Positions 1 to 11,290 of a stretch of DNA of 64,000 bases are shown piece after piece. The stretch comes from Linanthus parryae. Its lineage: Eukaryota; Streptophyta; Magnoliopsida; Ericales; Polemoniaceae. The position numbers and the translations under genes were made by a program. The notes beneath the pieces are model-generated. The model did no database searches. It worked only from the letters and a program-made list of their open reading frames with translations, and had not been told where the DNA came from. Each line of letters starts with the position of its first letter. The stretch's first letter is position 1. The stretch covers positions 117,316,088 through 117,380,087 of the forward strand of contig JALGPY010000002.1 in assembly GCA_023055425.1 (NCBI GenBank), in the 5' to 3' direction.

Positions 1-998
1 ATACCTTATCATTGGTGGTGTACTATTGGAGTCTTGTCACCAAAATCATTGTTCGAGTCATAGGATGGATGTCCACGAAGGAGCTAATCTAAAAGTTGTA
101 TGCTTTTATTGGTCTGCTAGAGGTTCTACCTCTTGTTGAGTGGTTGTAAGAGTGTGCTTGTAATCATTTGGAATGGGGATTATAATAAAGACCTTTTATA
201 TGTCACCAAAGACCGTGTTCAAAGGTTAGACCCAACAACTGAGAGACAAATCGGCGTGTGGACTTCTTTTAAACATTGTTGTTATAGACTTGGAATACTC
301 GAACAACTAAATTTGTGTTATAGTCTTGAATCTGATTCAGAATATTGTAATTACTATTTTGGACTAAGATTTTACTCCTATGTGGAGACCACTAATACTT
401 TATGTGAGACCTACTACGTGAATAAATGCCTCAGAGCAAAGTTATTTTTTGAAACCTGGTTGTGAATGATCAGTGACGATCCAAATTGCTAATTGGAGTG
501 GTGTGATATATGTGATATTATTGCATCTTCGTAATGCTGCATGATAAGATAGAAAATGATCAATAGGCGATAGTTGTGTTGAATCCATCATCAATGATCC
601 CAACTCCATAGCCTTACCAACTGATCAGGCGATCACGTACGACTATGACTTGAAGAGAGAAGTGAAAAGTTTGGACAATACCTTGCCCCATGTGTAGCAA
701 CTAAGGAAGAGTGTTCTATACCATTTCATGTATTAGATCCCGAACCAGAAGACTTGACCATGTTAAGATTATAGATACCATGACAAGGGGTACGTGTGAC
801 AAGAGCGTGAAGCAACATGTGATCTGAGGAAAAAGTGTCCTCATCATTTTAGTACTCCTTATAGAATATCACACATCGCGCATAAACTTAGGTTTGCACT
901 TAGTTATTATACCCTAAAGTGGAGACTCATACCTTAGTGGGTGTTGAGAGGTTAGTTTAAGCTTCGAGGACGAAGCTCTCTTTAAGGTGGGGGAAGAA
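1..998 (+). pseudogene. Decayed 3' internal region of a Ty3/gypsy element (pol C-terminus)
   Basis: This is a relic of the end of a gypsy polyprotein, running into a polypurine tract and an LTR at 999. Between about 725 and 860 short translated pieces in shifting frames match the C-terminal tail of the intact-looking gypsy copy at 6679-8136: HVLDPEPEDL, then IIDTMTRGTCDKSVK, then EATCDLRKKCPHHF. Each has a close counterpart in that tail, in the same order, separated by stops and frame changes. The open frame at 133-465 (110 codons) has no family I recognise and is probably chance or heavily eroded internal sequence. The element's 5' end lies left of the window. The identification of 700-998 is firm. 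The part before 600 is inferred only from position. Confidence 0.65.
984..998 (+). other. Polypurine tract of the outermost gypsy element
   Basis: A purine run (AAGGTGGGGGAAGAA) sits directly before the LTR start TGAAATACTCCG. This is the expected plus-strand priming site of an LTR retrotransposon, and it shows that the LTR beginning at 999 is the 3' LTR. Confidence 0.7.
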
Positions 999-1563
999 TG
1001 AAATACTCCGTTTTGTGAATATGGGTATTTAAGATATTACTACAACTATTGGGTGTTAACATAATATTATTATAAGTGTGGAGTATTAATTTTTATTGGT
1101 TGGGAGTTAATTTTTATAGTTATTGAAGGTTTGGGGCTTTTATGTATTTTCCCTACTATATAAAGAGTCTTTTATTTTACTCAAGGGGTGCTGGTGACTT
1201 TTATCCAAGACAGTGGGGGGGTGAAAGTGTCTTTTACTTAAAATAATGTCATCTTCTTCCCAAACTTCTTCTTCCAATGGGAGTACTCCCATGGCCGCCG
1301 CAATCTCCATCACCAACACCAACACTACAAAATCGTCTCCTTTTTCACCCAAATACAATCTCAATCTACTCCCAACTCCACAAAGACAAATAATTTCTCT
1401 CCAAGAAATCATTTTCGTCCAAAATAAAGACCCAATTCGGAATCGAAAATATCGCCCGTGGGTTTCCTAATACTCGCCGGATTCATCACCCAAAGGCTAT
1501 AAATACCCACTCAAACTCAGAGAAATTTACACCCAAATCAATCTTCAAAGCTCTCCCTCTCAA

Positions 1564-1566
<3 letters not shown>

Positions 1567-1609
<43 letters not shown>
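1567..1609. repeat. (CT)n microsatellite
   Basis: About 21 perfect CT dinucleotides lie in the leader part of the outer LTR. The related inner gypsy LTRs carry a shorter GA/CT run at the corresponding place (near 5780 and 14100), so the repeat is ancestral to the family and has expanded here. Confidence 0.95.
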
Positions 1610-1614
<5 letters not shown>

Positions 1615-1820
1615 ACGGGCCGCCCATCGCCGCCGCCGCTGCTGCCCACTGCCGTCGCCGCTGCAGCTCGCCAACACCGCCGCCGACGCCGCCGTCGTCG
1701 GCCACCGCCCGCGTCGCCACCGTCGGCCTCGCCACCCCTCCATTCCGTTGGTTTTCTCACTGTTCGGGTATGAACCCCGTTCTTCTTCTTCTCCTTCTTC
1801 TTTGTTTTGTTTTGTTTTTT

Positions 1821-1866
1821 TTATTATTATTATGATAATTATTATTATTATTATTATTATTATTAG
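1821..1866. repeat. (ATT)n microsatellite
   Basis: TTA/ATT trinucleotides with one interruption (ATG ATA) lie inside the outer gypsy LTR. Confidence 0.9.
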
Positions 1867-1916
1867 TATACTATATTGGTTGTTAACCTATAGATAAGGA
1901 AATGAGAACAAAGTGG

Positions 1917-1990
1917 CTGTTGGCCCAGTGGTTAAATGCTAACAATTAAGGCTTGGTGAGGTTCTACGTTCGAATCTAGGTTCGAATCTT
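1917..1990 (+). promoter_or_regulatory. tRNA-like A-box/B-box pair (possible SINE head)
   Basis: TGGCCCAGTGG at 1921-1931 fits the RNA polymerase III A box. GTTCGAATC at 1968-1976 and GGTTCGAATC at 1979-1988 fit the B box, at the spacing seen in tRNA genes and tRNA-derived SINEs. The segment cannot fold into a proper tRNA as written. It may be a SINE head inserted in the LTR, or a tRNA-like stretch native to this LTR family. Confidence 0.45.
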
Positions 1991-2705
1991 ACAAGATATA
2001 ATTCTTTTTATACATGTTTAAAGTAATATTTTTTACTCATCTTCAATCCAAAATAAAAGTGTGGAATAGGGATGATAAAAGTATATTTTTCTTACTTATT
2101 TTTATAAGTTTCTAACAAATCAGAATAAGTTATTTTCCTCAAATAAATTTGTTATTTCTTTTAAATAAAATTTAGTTAGTTTATAACCTATATTCTCTAC
2201 TAAGGCTTGTTTGGATTGGGAGAAACTACTATTAGAATTATAATTGTTTTTGGGGTAAAATAATATGCTACTCTACCCTAAATAATAAAAACAATAGTTT
2301 CGTTAATCTTATAATTTATATTTATATAACTATAGCTATGTTTTTACAAATAATAAACGTTAGCTTTACAAAGCGTATTTTTCTATAAAAGAGGTTGTTC
2401 ACCTTAGCAAAGGTTGGGGAGAGTTAGTACGGGATTTATTTCATTTACCTATAGGAATTCGTGCAATGTGTTGATTAGAATACTATTAAATTTGTAGGCG
2501 ACAATTTCGTTGACGAAGGATACGTCGAGTATTACTAGGAAGTGATTTGCTTTGCTTGAGATTAAATGTAAGTAAACATGCCAGGCCTAGCACCCTTTCC
2601 TCTTTTCGTGTCAAATGATTTCATTCATATTTGTCTCAAAATGATTTTTATGTAAAACATGTGCTACCTAAATACTTGTTTCAAATTGTTGAAATGTTTA
2701 TCTGA

Positions 2706-2710
2706 AAATC
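2706..2710. repeat. Target-site duplication AAATC, left copy
   Basis: The AAATC before the LTR start at 2711 is repeated exactly after the LTR end at 15730-15734. It flanks the small non-autonomous LTR element, and joining the two flanks restores the surrounding gypsy LTR. Confidence 0.9.
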
Positions 2711-3227
2711 TGATGCAGGAGAAAATTAGAGAATTAACCAGTGGAGTCCAGAAAAGCAGTTTCGGTCAAAACGCAGAATCAGAGGCAGAATTGAAGGACA
2801 CGCGATTTGGGTCGAACCATACATAATTTTGACTGGAAACAATATTCTAAAAACAATCCGTGATTCATCACGGACACCGCCTCGATTTGGCCAAAATCGG
2901 CTGTTTAGAAGTCGAAATCGCCACTTTTCTATTTTCCAGAATATTTATTTCTTTAAGTAGGATTTTCAATTAAACTCGTTTTGGGTAAATCTTATAGATG
3001 AATATTTTATTAGGTTAGATTTAGTATTTGACATTAAATTTAGGATTTTTACCATATTTCGAATTATTAGACTTTTGAGCTATTTATACCCGGCTTGTGG
3101 GTAAATTTTGGTCAGACTTTGAGTATTGAATATTTCAGAACTCTAGAGAGCTTCGTTCCCTAGTTAATTTCCCTTTTTCATTGTTGATTCCGCTTCTCGC
3201 CACACGCCTGGATTCAATTCAGCGTTA
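2711..3227 (+). repeat. 5' LTR of small non-autonomous element
   Basis: A 517-bp LTR starting TGATGCAGGAG and ending AGCGTTA. Its 3' partner at 15213-15729 is also 517 bp and ends AGCGTCA, so the terminal CA has mutated here to TA. The two copies differ at several positions in their first 60 bases alone, so this insertion is clearly older than the gypsy element nested inside it. Confidence 0.9.
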
Positions 3228-3230
3228 GTT

Positions 3231-3242
3231 TGGCATCAGAGC
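3231..3242 (+). other. Primer binding site (initiator Met tRNA type)
   Basis: TGGCATCAGAGC lies three bases after the 5' LTR end. The usual plant iMet primer site is TGGTATCAGAGC, one base different. This confirms plus orientation for the small element. Confidence 0.8.
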
Positions 3243-3275
3243 AAGTTCGACTTGGGAGGAAGATCATCATCAACG

Positions 3276-3468
3276 ATGGTGCGTGGACGTCCTGGCGGCT
3301 GCGGTCAGGTTCTGGCTGAGGAAGCCGCCCAACGGAGACGTAACGTCCAATACATTATGATGATAAAAGATCTGCAGAGGCAACAACGAGATCTGCAGAG
3401 GCAGATTGCGGTGTTAACCCAGCGCCTAGCACTGCGGGATTTGCAGCGACAAGTTGCGAAGCTGAACC
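3276..3468 (+). pseudogene. Gag-like short ORF of the small LTR element, 5' part
   Basis: The ATG at 3276 opens a frame of 64 codons before the nested insertion at 3469. The peptide starts MVRGRPGG and then forms a Q/R/L-rich heptad-like stretch with repeated DLQRQ motifs (about residues 32-63), probably a coiled coil. This resembles the N-terminal end of plant Ty3/gypsy gag proteins. There is no capsid core and no zinc knuckle. The codon split by the insertion is completed at 14648, where the same frame resumes. The TTG-initiated extension to 3252 is unnecessary. It is a non-autonomous element's only protein, now broken. Confidence 0.65.
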
Positions 3469-6327
3469 TGCAACGACCCCCTTATCCGACTCGGACGAAT
3501 CGGGGAGGCCGAAGCTAAAATTAACGGCGGAGAATCGAAAGCACAACCTCTAACTTTTATATTACAAACTATTATACAGTACAAAACGTTCTCAAGTCCT
3601 TCATGCGTAGCTATTATACATCATTCTTGCCTTATTCAGACTATCTTACAACACGTGACGTGACCTCCTCAGTTAGTCTCGTACCCATCCATATCATAGC
3701 CTTCTTCCTCTAATCCTGCGGTGGGAAAGAAAACGGAACCGCAGTTTCTAAAGTCAGCCGGGAAATGCTGAGTAAACAAATACCCTAGCTCGTAAACAGA
3801 TGACGAGGCATAATTTATTTTCAAAAACAGTAATAAGAGGAAATAAATCTTTAAAAGAATAAACCAAGCACAAATCCAACTTTAAACTTCTCAATCTTTC
3901 AATTTCTTCCTTCTTGATCTTGAAACGGGGAGTAATATCCCAATCTTTCCTTCCTTTATATTCATATACATTCCTGTCTTTGTAGAAAACCACATTTTAA
4001 CTTTGTTGATACGGGGAAGATCTACTATCACTACGCATCCAAGACCTTAAGTGCCGGCACCCCTCTAAGACTACTTGCGGCCGGAGAGGTGAGTACATGG
4101 AGCGACCCAGCAGGTTGCGACCGGGTTAAAATAAACGGGTCGGGTGGGCGTAGCCAGCCACGACCAATCTTCTAGAAAAGCGAATATAACGATCCCCGCA
4201 CAACTCATTCCACTTTACGTTATTAGTGGATTAACATTATTCGTGTGACAGTTCACAGTAAAACAACTTCTTTGACATGTAAAGAAATTTCAAACAAAAC
4301 ATGTAACTCAAAAATATAATTTTGAGACAAGTATTAAAAGCATACTCTGACACGAACGGAGCTAGCACGCTAGGCTAGGCATATTTACTTACCTTAGTCC
4401 AGAAGCGTCTGAAAGTTCTAGTCGTAGTCCTTGCCTATGTAAACTTCACCTACAAATCGGAGCTTCTAGATTGTCACAATCCGAACATAATATTTCAAGT
4501 CTTATAGAAAATCCTATTAAGCGATTTTAGACTAGCCCGAACTCAACGTCTTCTTTTCTCTAGTTATTTTCTCAATAATGAAAATATATAAATCGACGCG
4601 TCTATTTTTAGACAACTATTAAATTTTATGCTTTTAGAAAAGCGATTATTAATTTTAGAAACTTTGTTGATATTAAAAGACGTGAGATAATAGTCAAACG
4701 AATACTAGTTATATTTACGAAAAATACTTATTGTAACTATAACGATTTGAATGATGTTTAGAATATTACGTTGTCAACAAACTTCTTCCGAAAACGACAC
4801 TATAACGTTTATAAACTAGCCGATATCAATTTTTACATGTATTGAACAAAATCAATTTGAGGGCTAAGTAATTAAAGCAAACTTTATTTAAATTTTAATA
4901 AAACGTAACTGTTTAAGTTTTAACAAAAGACTCGGTCACTATTTCGATGCCCGAAACACTTTTCCGTAACCGGAACGGATACTATTATTTTTATAAAATA
5001 TTTTTAATCTAAAAATAACATTTTATTTTTCGCGAATAATATAAAGTTTATATAAACAATGACCGAATCCCCAGGTTTACTTCAAAAGACATTAGGAACC
5101 CCCTTCTACTCACAAGACAACTATATTAAAAGACAACAACCCCCCTAAAGATCTCCTTAAAGTACAAATAGTACCCCATATGAACACTATAACAGGTTTA
5201 TATTAAAGACACTTTAACCCCCTTTTACAAAAATTCCAAATTCACCAAACTAAACATGAATTCAAGCATTCAAGGTATGATTTTGATTGTTTAAACGGAA
5301 TCTAGAAGAGATTTAGAGCATACCTAGGCCAAGAATGACCGAAATCGATCAAGAATCGAGGCTATACGGGTTTGCCGCCGGTGAGTCGCGCAGTGCTCTT
5401 CGTCGCCGGCAATGGAGGGACTCTAAGCTTCGGGTAGGACTTGATTTGATCTCCTGTGAACTCTAGGCGTCGTTTGGTGGTGATTTTGGCAGGTGGGTGT
5501 CACTGGGTTGCTTGGGCCAAGCTTCCCGTCGGCAAAAATGGTGGCCGACGGTGACTTGTGGTGGTGCTCTGTTTTGTTTAGCTTCGGCTGCTGCTGCTTC
5601 TCTCTCTATTTATGCTCTGGTCGAGAGAGAGAGAGGGGAATTTAGAGAAGAGATGAGCTGAGAGGTTGTGGGTTGAAGTTGGGTGGCCTCGGGCGGTTGT
5701 TCCCGTCGGGAACAGGGGCGGTGGTGGTGGCGGCTTTTGCCGCTGCTGCTGCTGTGCTCTGTTTCTGGGCAGAGAACAGAGAGAGGGAGAGAGAGAGAGA
5801 GACTAGAGACTAGATACTAGAGAAGAGATGGAGGTGAACGGTGGTGGTGGAGCTCTTGGTGGTGGTGGCGGCGTTGGTGTGGTTGGGGAAGAAGATGGAG
5901 ATGGTAATGATGAAGGTGATGAGGATGAGCTTGTAGGAGAAGGGAGTTGCATATATTGAGGAGGAAGGGAGTGTGGTGGGGCGGTGGCTAAATCTTGCCG
6001 AGCAAGATGAAGGGAAAATCTTGCCCAACAAGATGGAGAAGTTTGAAGATGCTAAGCATTGAGAAAATACTAAGGTGTGGGTGGCACACCACGGGTAGTG
6101 TACTCTGGTGTATCACACACACAATCTCGCGGTGGTTGTACCTGCGTTAAAAATAAAATAAACTCGCGTATTTATTTACGCATACAAATTTAATATTTTC
6201 TAAAATCTTAGACAATTTCTCAGTTACAAAAATATAATATTTTACCTGAGTCTCAATTTCTTAATAAAAATCATATAGCGCTTTATAAATTACCGATTTA
6301 CCCCTAGCTATTTGACGGGGTATTACA
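3469..6327 (-). repeat. 3' LTR of inner gypsy chromovirus
   Basis: On the minus strand the LTR runs from TGTAATACCCCG (ending at 6327) to GGGGGTCGTTGCA (at 3469). It is 2859 bp against 2867 bp for the 5' LTR (11777-14643), and the two are near-identical by eye with scattered single changes, so this insertion is recent. Both copies hold a GA-rich leader near 5770-5800. The 73-codon open frame at 5810-6031 is present in both LTRs, with a hydrophobic stretch and no known family. It is more likely leader sequence than a gene. Confidence 0.93.
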
Positions 6328-6343
6328 TTCGTCCCCCCTTAAA
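6328..6343 (-). other. Polypurine tract of inner gypsy element
   Basis: Read on the minus strand, CTTTAAGGGGGGACGAA sits directly before the 3' LTR start TGTAATACC. It is the priming site for plus-strand DNA synthesis and fixes the element's orientation. Confidence 0.85.
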
Positions 6344-6678
6344 GAGAGCTTCGTCCTCGAAGCTCAGACCTGCCACTACTACAGATGCTAAAACTATCTG
6401 TCAAGCAGCTGGTGACCAAAGTTATGATCACATAGCAGACAAGGAATTTCACACAACAAGTTGTGGAAAATGATTACTATCTAACGCATGCAATGTAACA
6501 CGTACAGTTTCACGTAAAGTCGTTGTTCCGACTATCTTACTTATGTGATTATAGTCTCATTTGGGTACTAGAATGTAACAGTATTAAATGATGTATTAAA
6601 TGATCAGGTTACTAGCATGTAATGGTATTAAATGAAGGGCTGCGTCCTCTCCCCCTTAGAGAGTGACGTCCCTGGAAT
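6344..6678 (-). other. Gypsy 3' untranslated spacer
   Basis: This stretch lies between the integrase stop codon and the polypurine tract of the inner gypsy element. It contains a short imperfect duplication (ATGTAACAGTATTAAATGAT near 6571 and ATGTAATGGTATTAAATGA near 6618). No coding signal is seen. Confidence 0.6.
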
Positions 6679-8151
6679 TCAACTTACCTCGTGGAACAAG
6701 TGTGGATACTTTTTCCTCATCTCTTCTTCAGGTTCCCATGTCGCCTCCTCAGTTTGGTGGTTAGACCAAAGAACTTTGACCAATTTGACACTCTTGGTAC
6801 GTGTATCTCTTGTCTTGGTGTCCAGTATTTTGATAGGCTGCTCCTCGTAGGCTAGCGACGGATTAAAATCCACTGGTTCAGGATCCAACACGTGGGACGG
6901 GTCTGATACGTACTTATTCAGTTGCGATACGTGGAAAACATTGTGTACACGCCCCAAATTTGATGGAAAATCTAGTCGATACGCAACTTCACCAATCCTT
7001 TCTATAACCTCGTATGGACCGATAAATTTAGGGCTCAACTTCCCTTTCAGATTGAACCCGGTAACTCCCTTGGTAGGTGAAACCCGTAGAAAGACTTTTT
7101 CTCCCACTTGGAACTCCAATGGTCTTCTCTTCTGATCCGCATATGACTTTTGCCTGTCCTGAGCTGCTTTCATACGTTGTTGGATGATTCGTACCTGGTT
7201 CGTCATGTTTTCAATCATTTGTGGTCCAATGACTACCGTTTCACTAATGTCACTCCAACAAAGCGGTGATCGACACTTCCTTCCATAAAGGGCTTCGTAC
7301 GGTGCCATACCGATGCTGGCGTGATAACTATTGTTATAGGAGAACTCAATTAACGGAAGTTTGTCAACCCACGAGCCTTGGAAATCCATAACACAGGCTC
7401 TCAACATATCTTCCAGTGTTTGGATGGTCCTTTCCGTTTGCCCATCTCTGGCTGGATGGAAAGCTGTACTAAACTTCAGATGAGTTCCCAATGCTTCTTG
7501 GAGCGCTCTCCAGAAATGAGAGAGGAAATTAGAATCCCTGTCCGAGATTATCGAACTTGGAACCCCATGATACCTTACGATGTTTCTGATGTAGGCATCC
7601 GCTCTCTGCTCCATACCCCATGAGTCTTTCATCGGAATGAATCTCGCAGTCTTGGTTAGTCTGTCCACGACTACCCATATCTGATTCAGCCCGTTCTTTG
7701 AGGTCGTTAAGGCTGTGACAAAATCCATCGAGATGGAGTCCCATTTCCAAACTGGGATATCTAGTGGTTGGAGTAGACCTCCCATTCTCTCATGCTCGAA
7801 CTTCACCTTTTGGCATGTTAAGCATCTGGCCACAAATTCCGCTACTTCCTTCTTCATGTTGGGCCACCAGAACGTCTTCTTCAAGTCCTTGTAGAGCTTA
7901 TCGCCTCCAGGATGGACTGAATACGGTGTGTTGTGTACTTCTTGCATCAACTTCTGCTTGGTTTCCGCAGACTTCTGTGGTACACACCACCTTCCTTTGT
8001 AGCGAATGCTTCCGTCTTCGTGAATATGGAATTCTTTGGCTTCTCCTACTGCAATCTTCTTCTTGATTCTTTCGAGCTTCACGTCTCCAGCTTGATTTCT
8101 CCTTATTTCTTCAAAGAAATCTGGTACAGCTGTCATGCTTCCAAGCAGTTT
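6679..8151 (-). pseudogene. Gypsy integrase with chromodomain-like tail
   Basis: This is the pol C-terminal part; the open frame starts at a Met at 8136. The H-H-C-C zinc motif is at residues 68, 75, 105 and 108 (VHPGG, CLTC). The DDE core follows: D138 in SMDFV, D199 in ISDRD and E235 in GQTERT, giving the D-35-E spacing. The C-terminus (about residues 400-485) has the KILDTKTR, VKVLW and EEATWEPE pattern of the chromodomain found in plant chromoviruses of the Tekay/Del group. The part itself is intact. It is cut from RT-RNase H by an in-frame TAG at 8152-8154, five codons upstream of the Met. The role would be inserting element cDNA, with the chromodomain steering target choice. Confidence 0.9.
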
Positions 8152-9366
8152 CTACACCGTTCCTTGTTCCACCACTTCGATGTCGAGTTTTCTGAACTCG
8201 TGGCATAATCGATTCGTCAAGACTATCATGGCATTTACTGCGTGGCTTGACTTACGACTTAGCGCGTCAGCAACCACATTGGCCTTCCCTTCTTGGTATT
8301 GAATGCGTAAATCATAATCCTTGATAATTTCCAGCCATCTTCGTTGCCTGTTATTCAGCTCTTTCTGGGTGAAGATGTATTTCAGGCTTCGATGATCCGT
8401 GTAGAGCTTGCAAACGGCTCCATAAAGATGATGCCTCCAAATCTTCAGCGCGAAGACTACTGCTGCCAATTCCAGGTCATGTGTGGCATAATTCTCTTCG
8501 TGTGGTTTAAGCTGCCTTGACGCATAAGCAATCACCCTCCGGTCTTGCATCAGCACACATCCAAGTCCTTTCTTTGACGCATCGCTGTATACCTCGAACT
8601 CTCCAGAGTCGTTTGACAAAGCTAACACTGGTGCTGTAGTGAGCTTTTCCTTTAGAGTCAGGAACGCTTCTTCACAGCTGTCGTCCCAGTGATACTTCAC
8701 CGCCTTCTTGGTCTGCGTAGTCAGTGGCCTGGCAATCTTCGAAAAATCCTTCACGAAGCGTCGGTAGTAGCCGGCTAAGCCAAGGAAACTTCGGATTTCC
8801 GACACATTCTTCGGTGTAGGACAATCCTTGACTCCTGAGACCTTTTCTGGGTCAACGGATATTCCTTCCATGGAGATGATGTGGCCTAGAAACAGCACAC
8901 GATCCATCCAGAAATCACACTTTGAAAGCTTAGCGTACAGCTGCTCTTGCCTCAAGGTCTGCAATGCTTCTCGAAGGTGTTTTTCATGATCCTTCTCATT
9001 CCTCGAGTACACCAGAATGTCATCAATGAAGACGACTACAAACTGGTCCAAAAGTGGTTTCATTATCCGATTCATCAAGTCCATGAATACTGCAGGAGCG
9101 TTGGTCAAACCGAACGGCATAACCGTGAACTCGTAGTGACCGTACCTAGTGCTGAAGGCCGTCTTTGGAATATCTTTCTCGGCTACGCGGAGTTGATGAT
9201 AACCAGACCTCAGGTCGATCTTGGAGTAAACACTGGCACCTTGTAGCTGGTCGAACAAATCGTCAATCCGGGGTAACGGATACTTGTTCTTGATAGTGAC
9301 ACTGTTTAGCTCCCGGTAGTCGATGCATAATCGCAAGCTTCCGTCTTTCTTCTTGACAAATAACAC
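8152..9366 (-). pseudogene. Gypsy reverse transcriptase and RNase H
   Basis: A 404-codon stretch of the pol frame. Reverse transcriptase catalytic aspartates are D51 ([12 protein letters not shown]) and D115-D116 (VFIDDILVY). The RNase H domain follows from about residue 250, with [13 protein letters not shown], then [13 protein letters not shown] and LYTDHRSL. Upstream it is separated by a TAA at 9382-9384 from five more in-frame codons and the RT N-terminus. Downstream it ends at the TAG at 8152-8154. Both stops are in the same frame as the integrase, so pol was once one frame broken by two point mutations. All catalytic residues are kept. Confidence 0.93.
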
Positions 9367-9381
9367 CGGGGCTCCCCAGGG

Positions 9382-9690
9382 TTACACACTAGGTCGTATG
9401 TACCCCTTATCTAGGAGTTCTTGTACTTGGTTCTTCAACTCCTTTAATTCAGCAGGTGCCATCCTATACGGCGCCTTAGAGATAGGTGCATTTCCAGGTA
9501 CCAAGTCTATGGTGAATTCCACTTCTCTCTGAGGTGGCATTCCCGGAATCTCCTCCGGAAATACATCAGGAAATTCCCTCACGACTGGTATCTCTTCCAG
9601 ACCAGTCTCCTTCTTAGTTACGTCTTGGACATAACACAAGAAGGCAGAGTTTCCCTTTTTCACCTGATTTACTATGGTAAGGGCGGACAC
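9382..9690 (-). pseudogene. Gypsy protease-RT linker and RT N-terminus
   Basis: This is the open pol segment between the protease frameshift and the first nonsense codon. It contains the conserved linker [16 protein letters not shown] and the RT start [12 protein letters not shown]. The TAA at 9382-9384 then stands where the next codon of the family consensus would be. It is in frame with the RT part at 9366. The upstream boundary is artificial: the true frame extends to about 9720, where it meets the protease frame after a single-base shift. Confidence 0.85.
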
Positions 9691-10130
9691 TAGTTTGATG
9701 CGAGGTTCCGTGGTGATACCTCGAAGGTGATCCTTTCTCCCTTAGGCCTTTTCAGTCGAACCTTTTGACCATAACACTCAATGACTGCCCGATACTTCCC
9801 AAGCCAATCCATTTCTAGGATCACATCTATGCCCCCTAGGTCGAACTTTATCAGGTTGGCGGGTAGGGTACTGGTAAGGATCTTCAATTCTACTCCTTCA
9901 AATACGGTGTCACAGACAGTTACGTGGCCATTAGGTGTTGCTACCGGAACGGATATGCTAGATGAATTATGCAAACCCAGTTTCTCAACAAATGCAGACG
10001 ATACAAAGGAATAAGATGCACCATAATCAAACAGTACGAAAGCGGGTTGCTCAAGGACAAGGAAAGTACCCGTCACAACTCCATGAGCAGCTTCTGCTTC
10101 AGTCCTTGTCAATACAGCTATCCTTCCCAC
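9690..10130 (-). pseudogene. Gypsy aspartic protease
   Basis: The retropepsin-like domain sits between gag and RT. The active-site loop reads LFDYGASYSF, where the family norm is D-S/T-G. The serine or threonine is replaced by tyrosine, so the enzyme is probably inactive. Downstream GIDVILEMDWLGK is the usual second conserved block. The frame is open upstream to about 10400, through an N/G/Q-rich stretch, before it meets the gag frame. It runs out at a stop at 9690-9692 because of a one-base shift near 9720. Confidence 0.85.
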
Positions 10131-10219
10131 ATTTCCATTCTGACCTCCTTCTCCATTGTTGTTGTTGTTCTCATATCCAGCATTATTGTTTCCAGTCCTG
10201 GGTTGGCCTCCATTATGCC

Positions 10220-11290
10220 CTACATTGCCCCCATTGTAGTTCTGCTGCCTCCCGTAACCATTGCCTCCGTTGTTTTGGTTGTTACGATTCCCATTTTGCT
10301 GAATTCCGAATTTCTGGTTGCACCCAAAGTTTCCCCCGTTTTGCTGGCGGTTGCCCTGGTAGTTGTTTTGCTGTGGCCTTCCAAAATTACCCCTTGGTTC
10401 ATTTGTTGGTTCCTAGTTGGCTGCGAACGACACTCATAAGCCCGGTGTCCCCTCTTACCGCAGTTGTTGCACGTGACCAAGTTTCCTTCACAATCCTCGC
10501 CCGGGTGGTTCCGTGGACACTTCTTGCAATAATAACGGCGGATTTGTTGAGTCCCAGCATTCTGTTGATTGCCACGATGCTGCCCTTGGTTGCCTCCGCC
10601 ATTGTTAGGCTTGAACCGCTGATTGGCCTTAGCAAAGTTGTTGTTGCTTCCTCCTGCCTCCTCGAGTTTGCGTTTCTTGCGTTTCTCATCTTGAGAGACA
10701 CGGACTCGCCAGATGTCAGCAGCTCTGTCGTAGGCTTCGTGGAGAGTGGAATAAGTTCGGCTCAGAAGAGACTCTTGTAGCCTTTCATGAAGTCCTCCGA
10801 TAAATCGAGAAATTTTGGAGTCTTCATCAGGCACCATGTTTCCAACAAATCGCGTCAGCTCCGTGAATTTTCGGAAATGCTCAGTGACAGAGTCATTTCC
10901 CTGCTGCAGGTTCTGGAATTCCATTTCCTTACTCCTCTTCACATGGTGAGGATAGAATCGCGATCGGAGAGCAGCTTGAAGAGCTTCCCGGTTGAAATTG
11001 GGTTTGGCCAACAGAGTCTCTCGGGCATTCCTCCACCAGAGGTTCGCTTCACTCTTCAAATAGAAGGCCGCACAGTTAACTTTGCGTTCATCAGGGCACT
11101 CTACCACCTCGAGAATCTTATCCATTTCCACGATCCAATCCTCCAATTCAACAGGATCCTCTTTTCCTGTGAATTCCTTGGATTTAATTTCTGACACCTG
11201 TTTGGCCCAATTAGTCCCTGTATGACCTCCGTTGTTCATCATCTGACTCATTTGTGTGAAGAACTGCTCCATGCTGACGTTTTCAGCCAT
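10220..11290 (-). pseudogene. Gypsy gag (capsid and nucleocapsid)
   Basis: This Gag starts MAENVSMEQFF. The capsid region (about residues 40-190) has the retrotransposon gag pattern, with ANLWWRNARETL, ALRSRFYPHH and VTEHFRKFTELTRFV. A basic region follows (about 195-215), and then a CCHC zinc knuckle, CNNCGKRGHRAYEC, near residue 275. A C-rich segment just before it (YYCKKCPRNHPGEDC) may be a second metal-binding motif. A one-base shift in the G run near 10397-10402 moves translation out of frame, so residues after about 297 are not native. The real N/Q/G-rich C-terminus continues in the protease frame. Confidence 0.9.

Larger units (their letters stand above)
999..2710 (+). repeat. Outermost gypsy 3' LTR, first part (interrupted)
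   Basis: The LTR starts TGAAATACTCCG after the polypurine tract, and it resumes at 15735 after a nested insertion. It is a diverged relative of the LTRs of the inner minus-strand gypsy element. For example, the stretch at 2569-2625 (TAAACATGCCAGGCCTAGCA and after) matches the reverse complement of the inner LTR near 12650-12700. It holds a CT microsatellite (1567-1609), a GC-rich stretch (1610-1735), an ATT microsatellite (1821-1866) and a tRNA-like box pair (1917-1990). The open frame at 1246-1470 lies in the transcribed leader and is not recognised. Without the insert the LTR is about 2.5 kb. Confidence 0.8.

Noticed and set aside
5810..6031. 73-codon frame with a hydrophobic segment, repeated at 14126-14347
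   Set aside because: Both copies are in the LTR leader. Their similarity follows from the LTRs being young repeats, not from selection that can be seen here.
7378..8208. Several plus-strand frames of 80-100 codons
   Set aside because: They lie opposite the integrase coding region, with no domain of their own.
9962..10780. 272-codon plus-strand open frame
   Set aside because: It is antisense to the gypsy gag and protease, whose conserved motifs on the minus strand explain the sequence.
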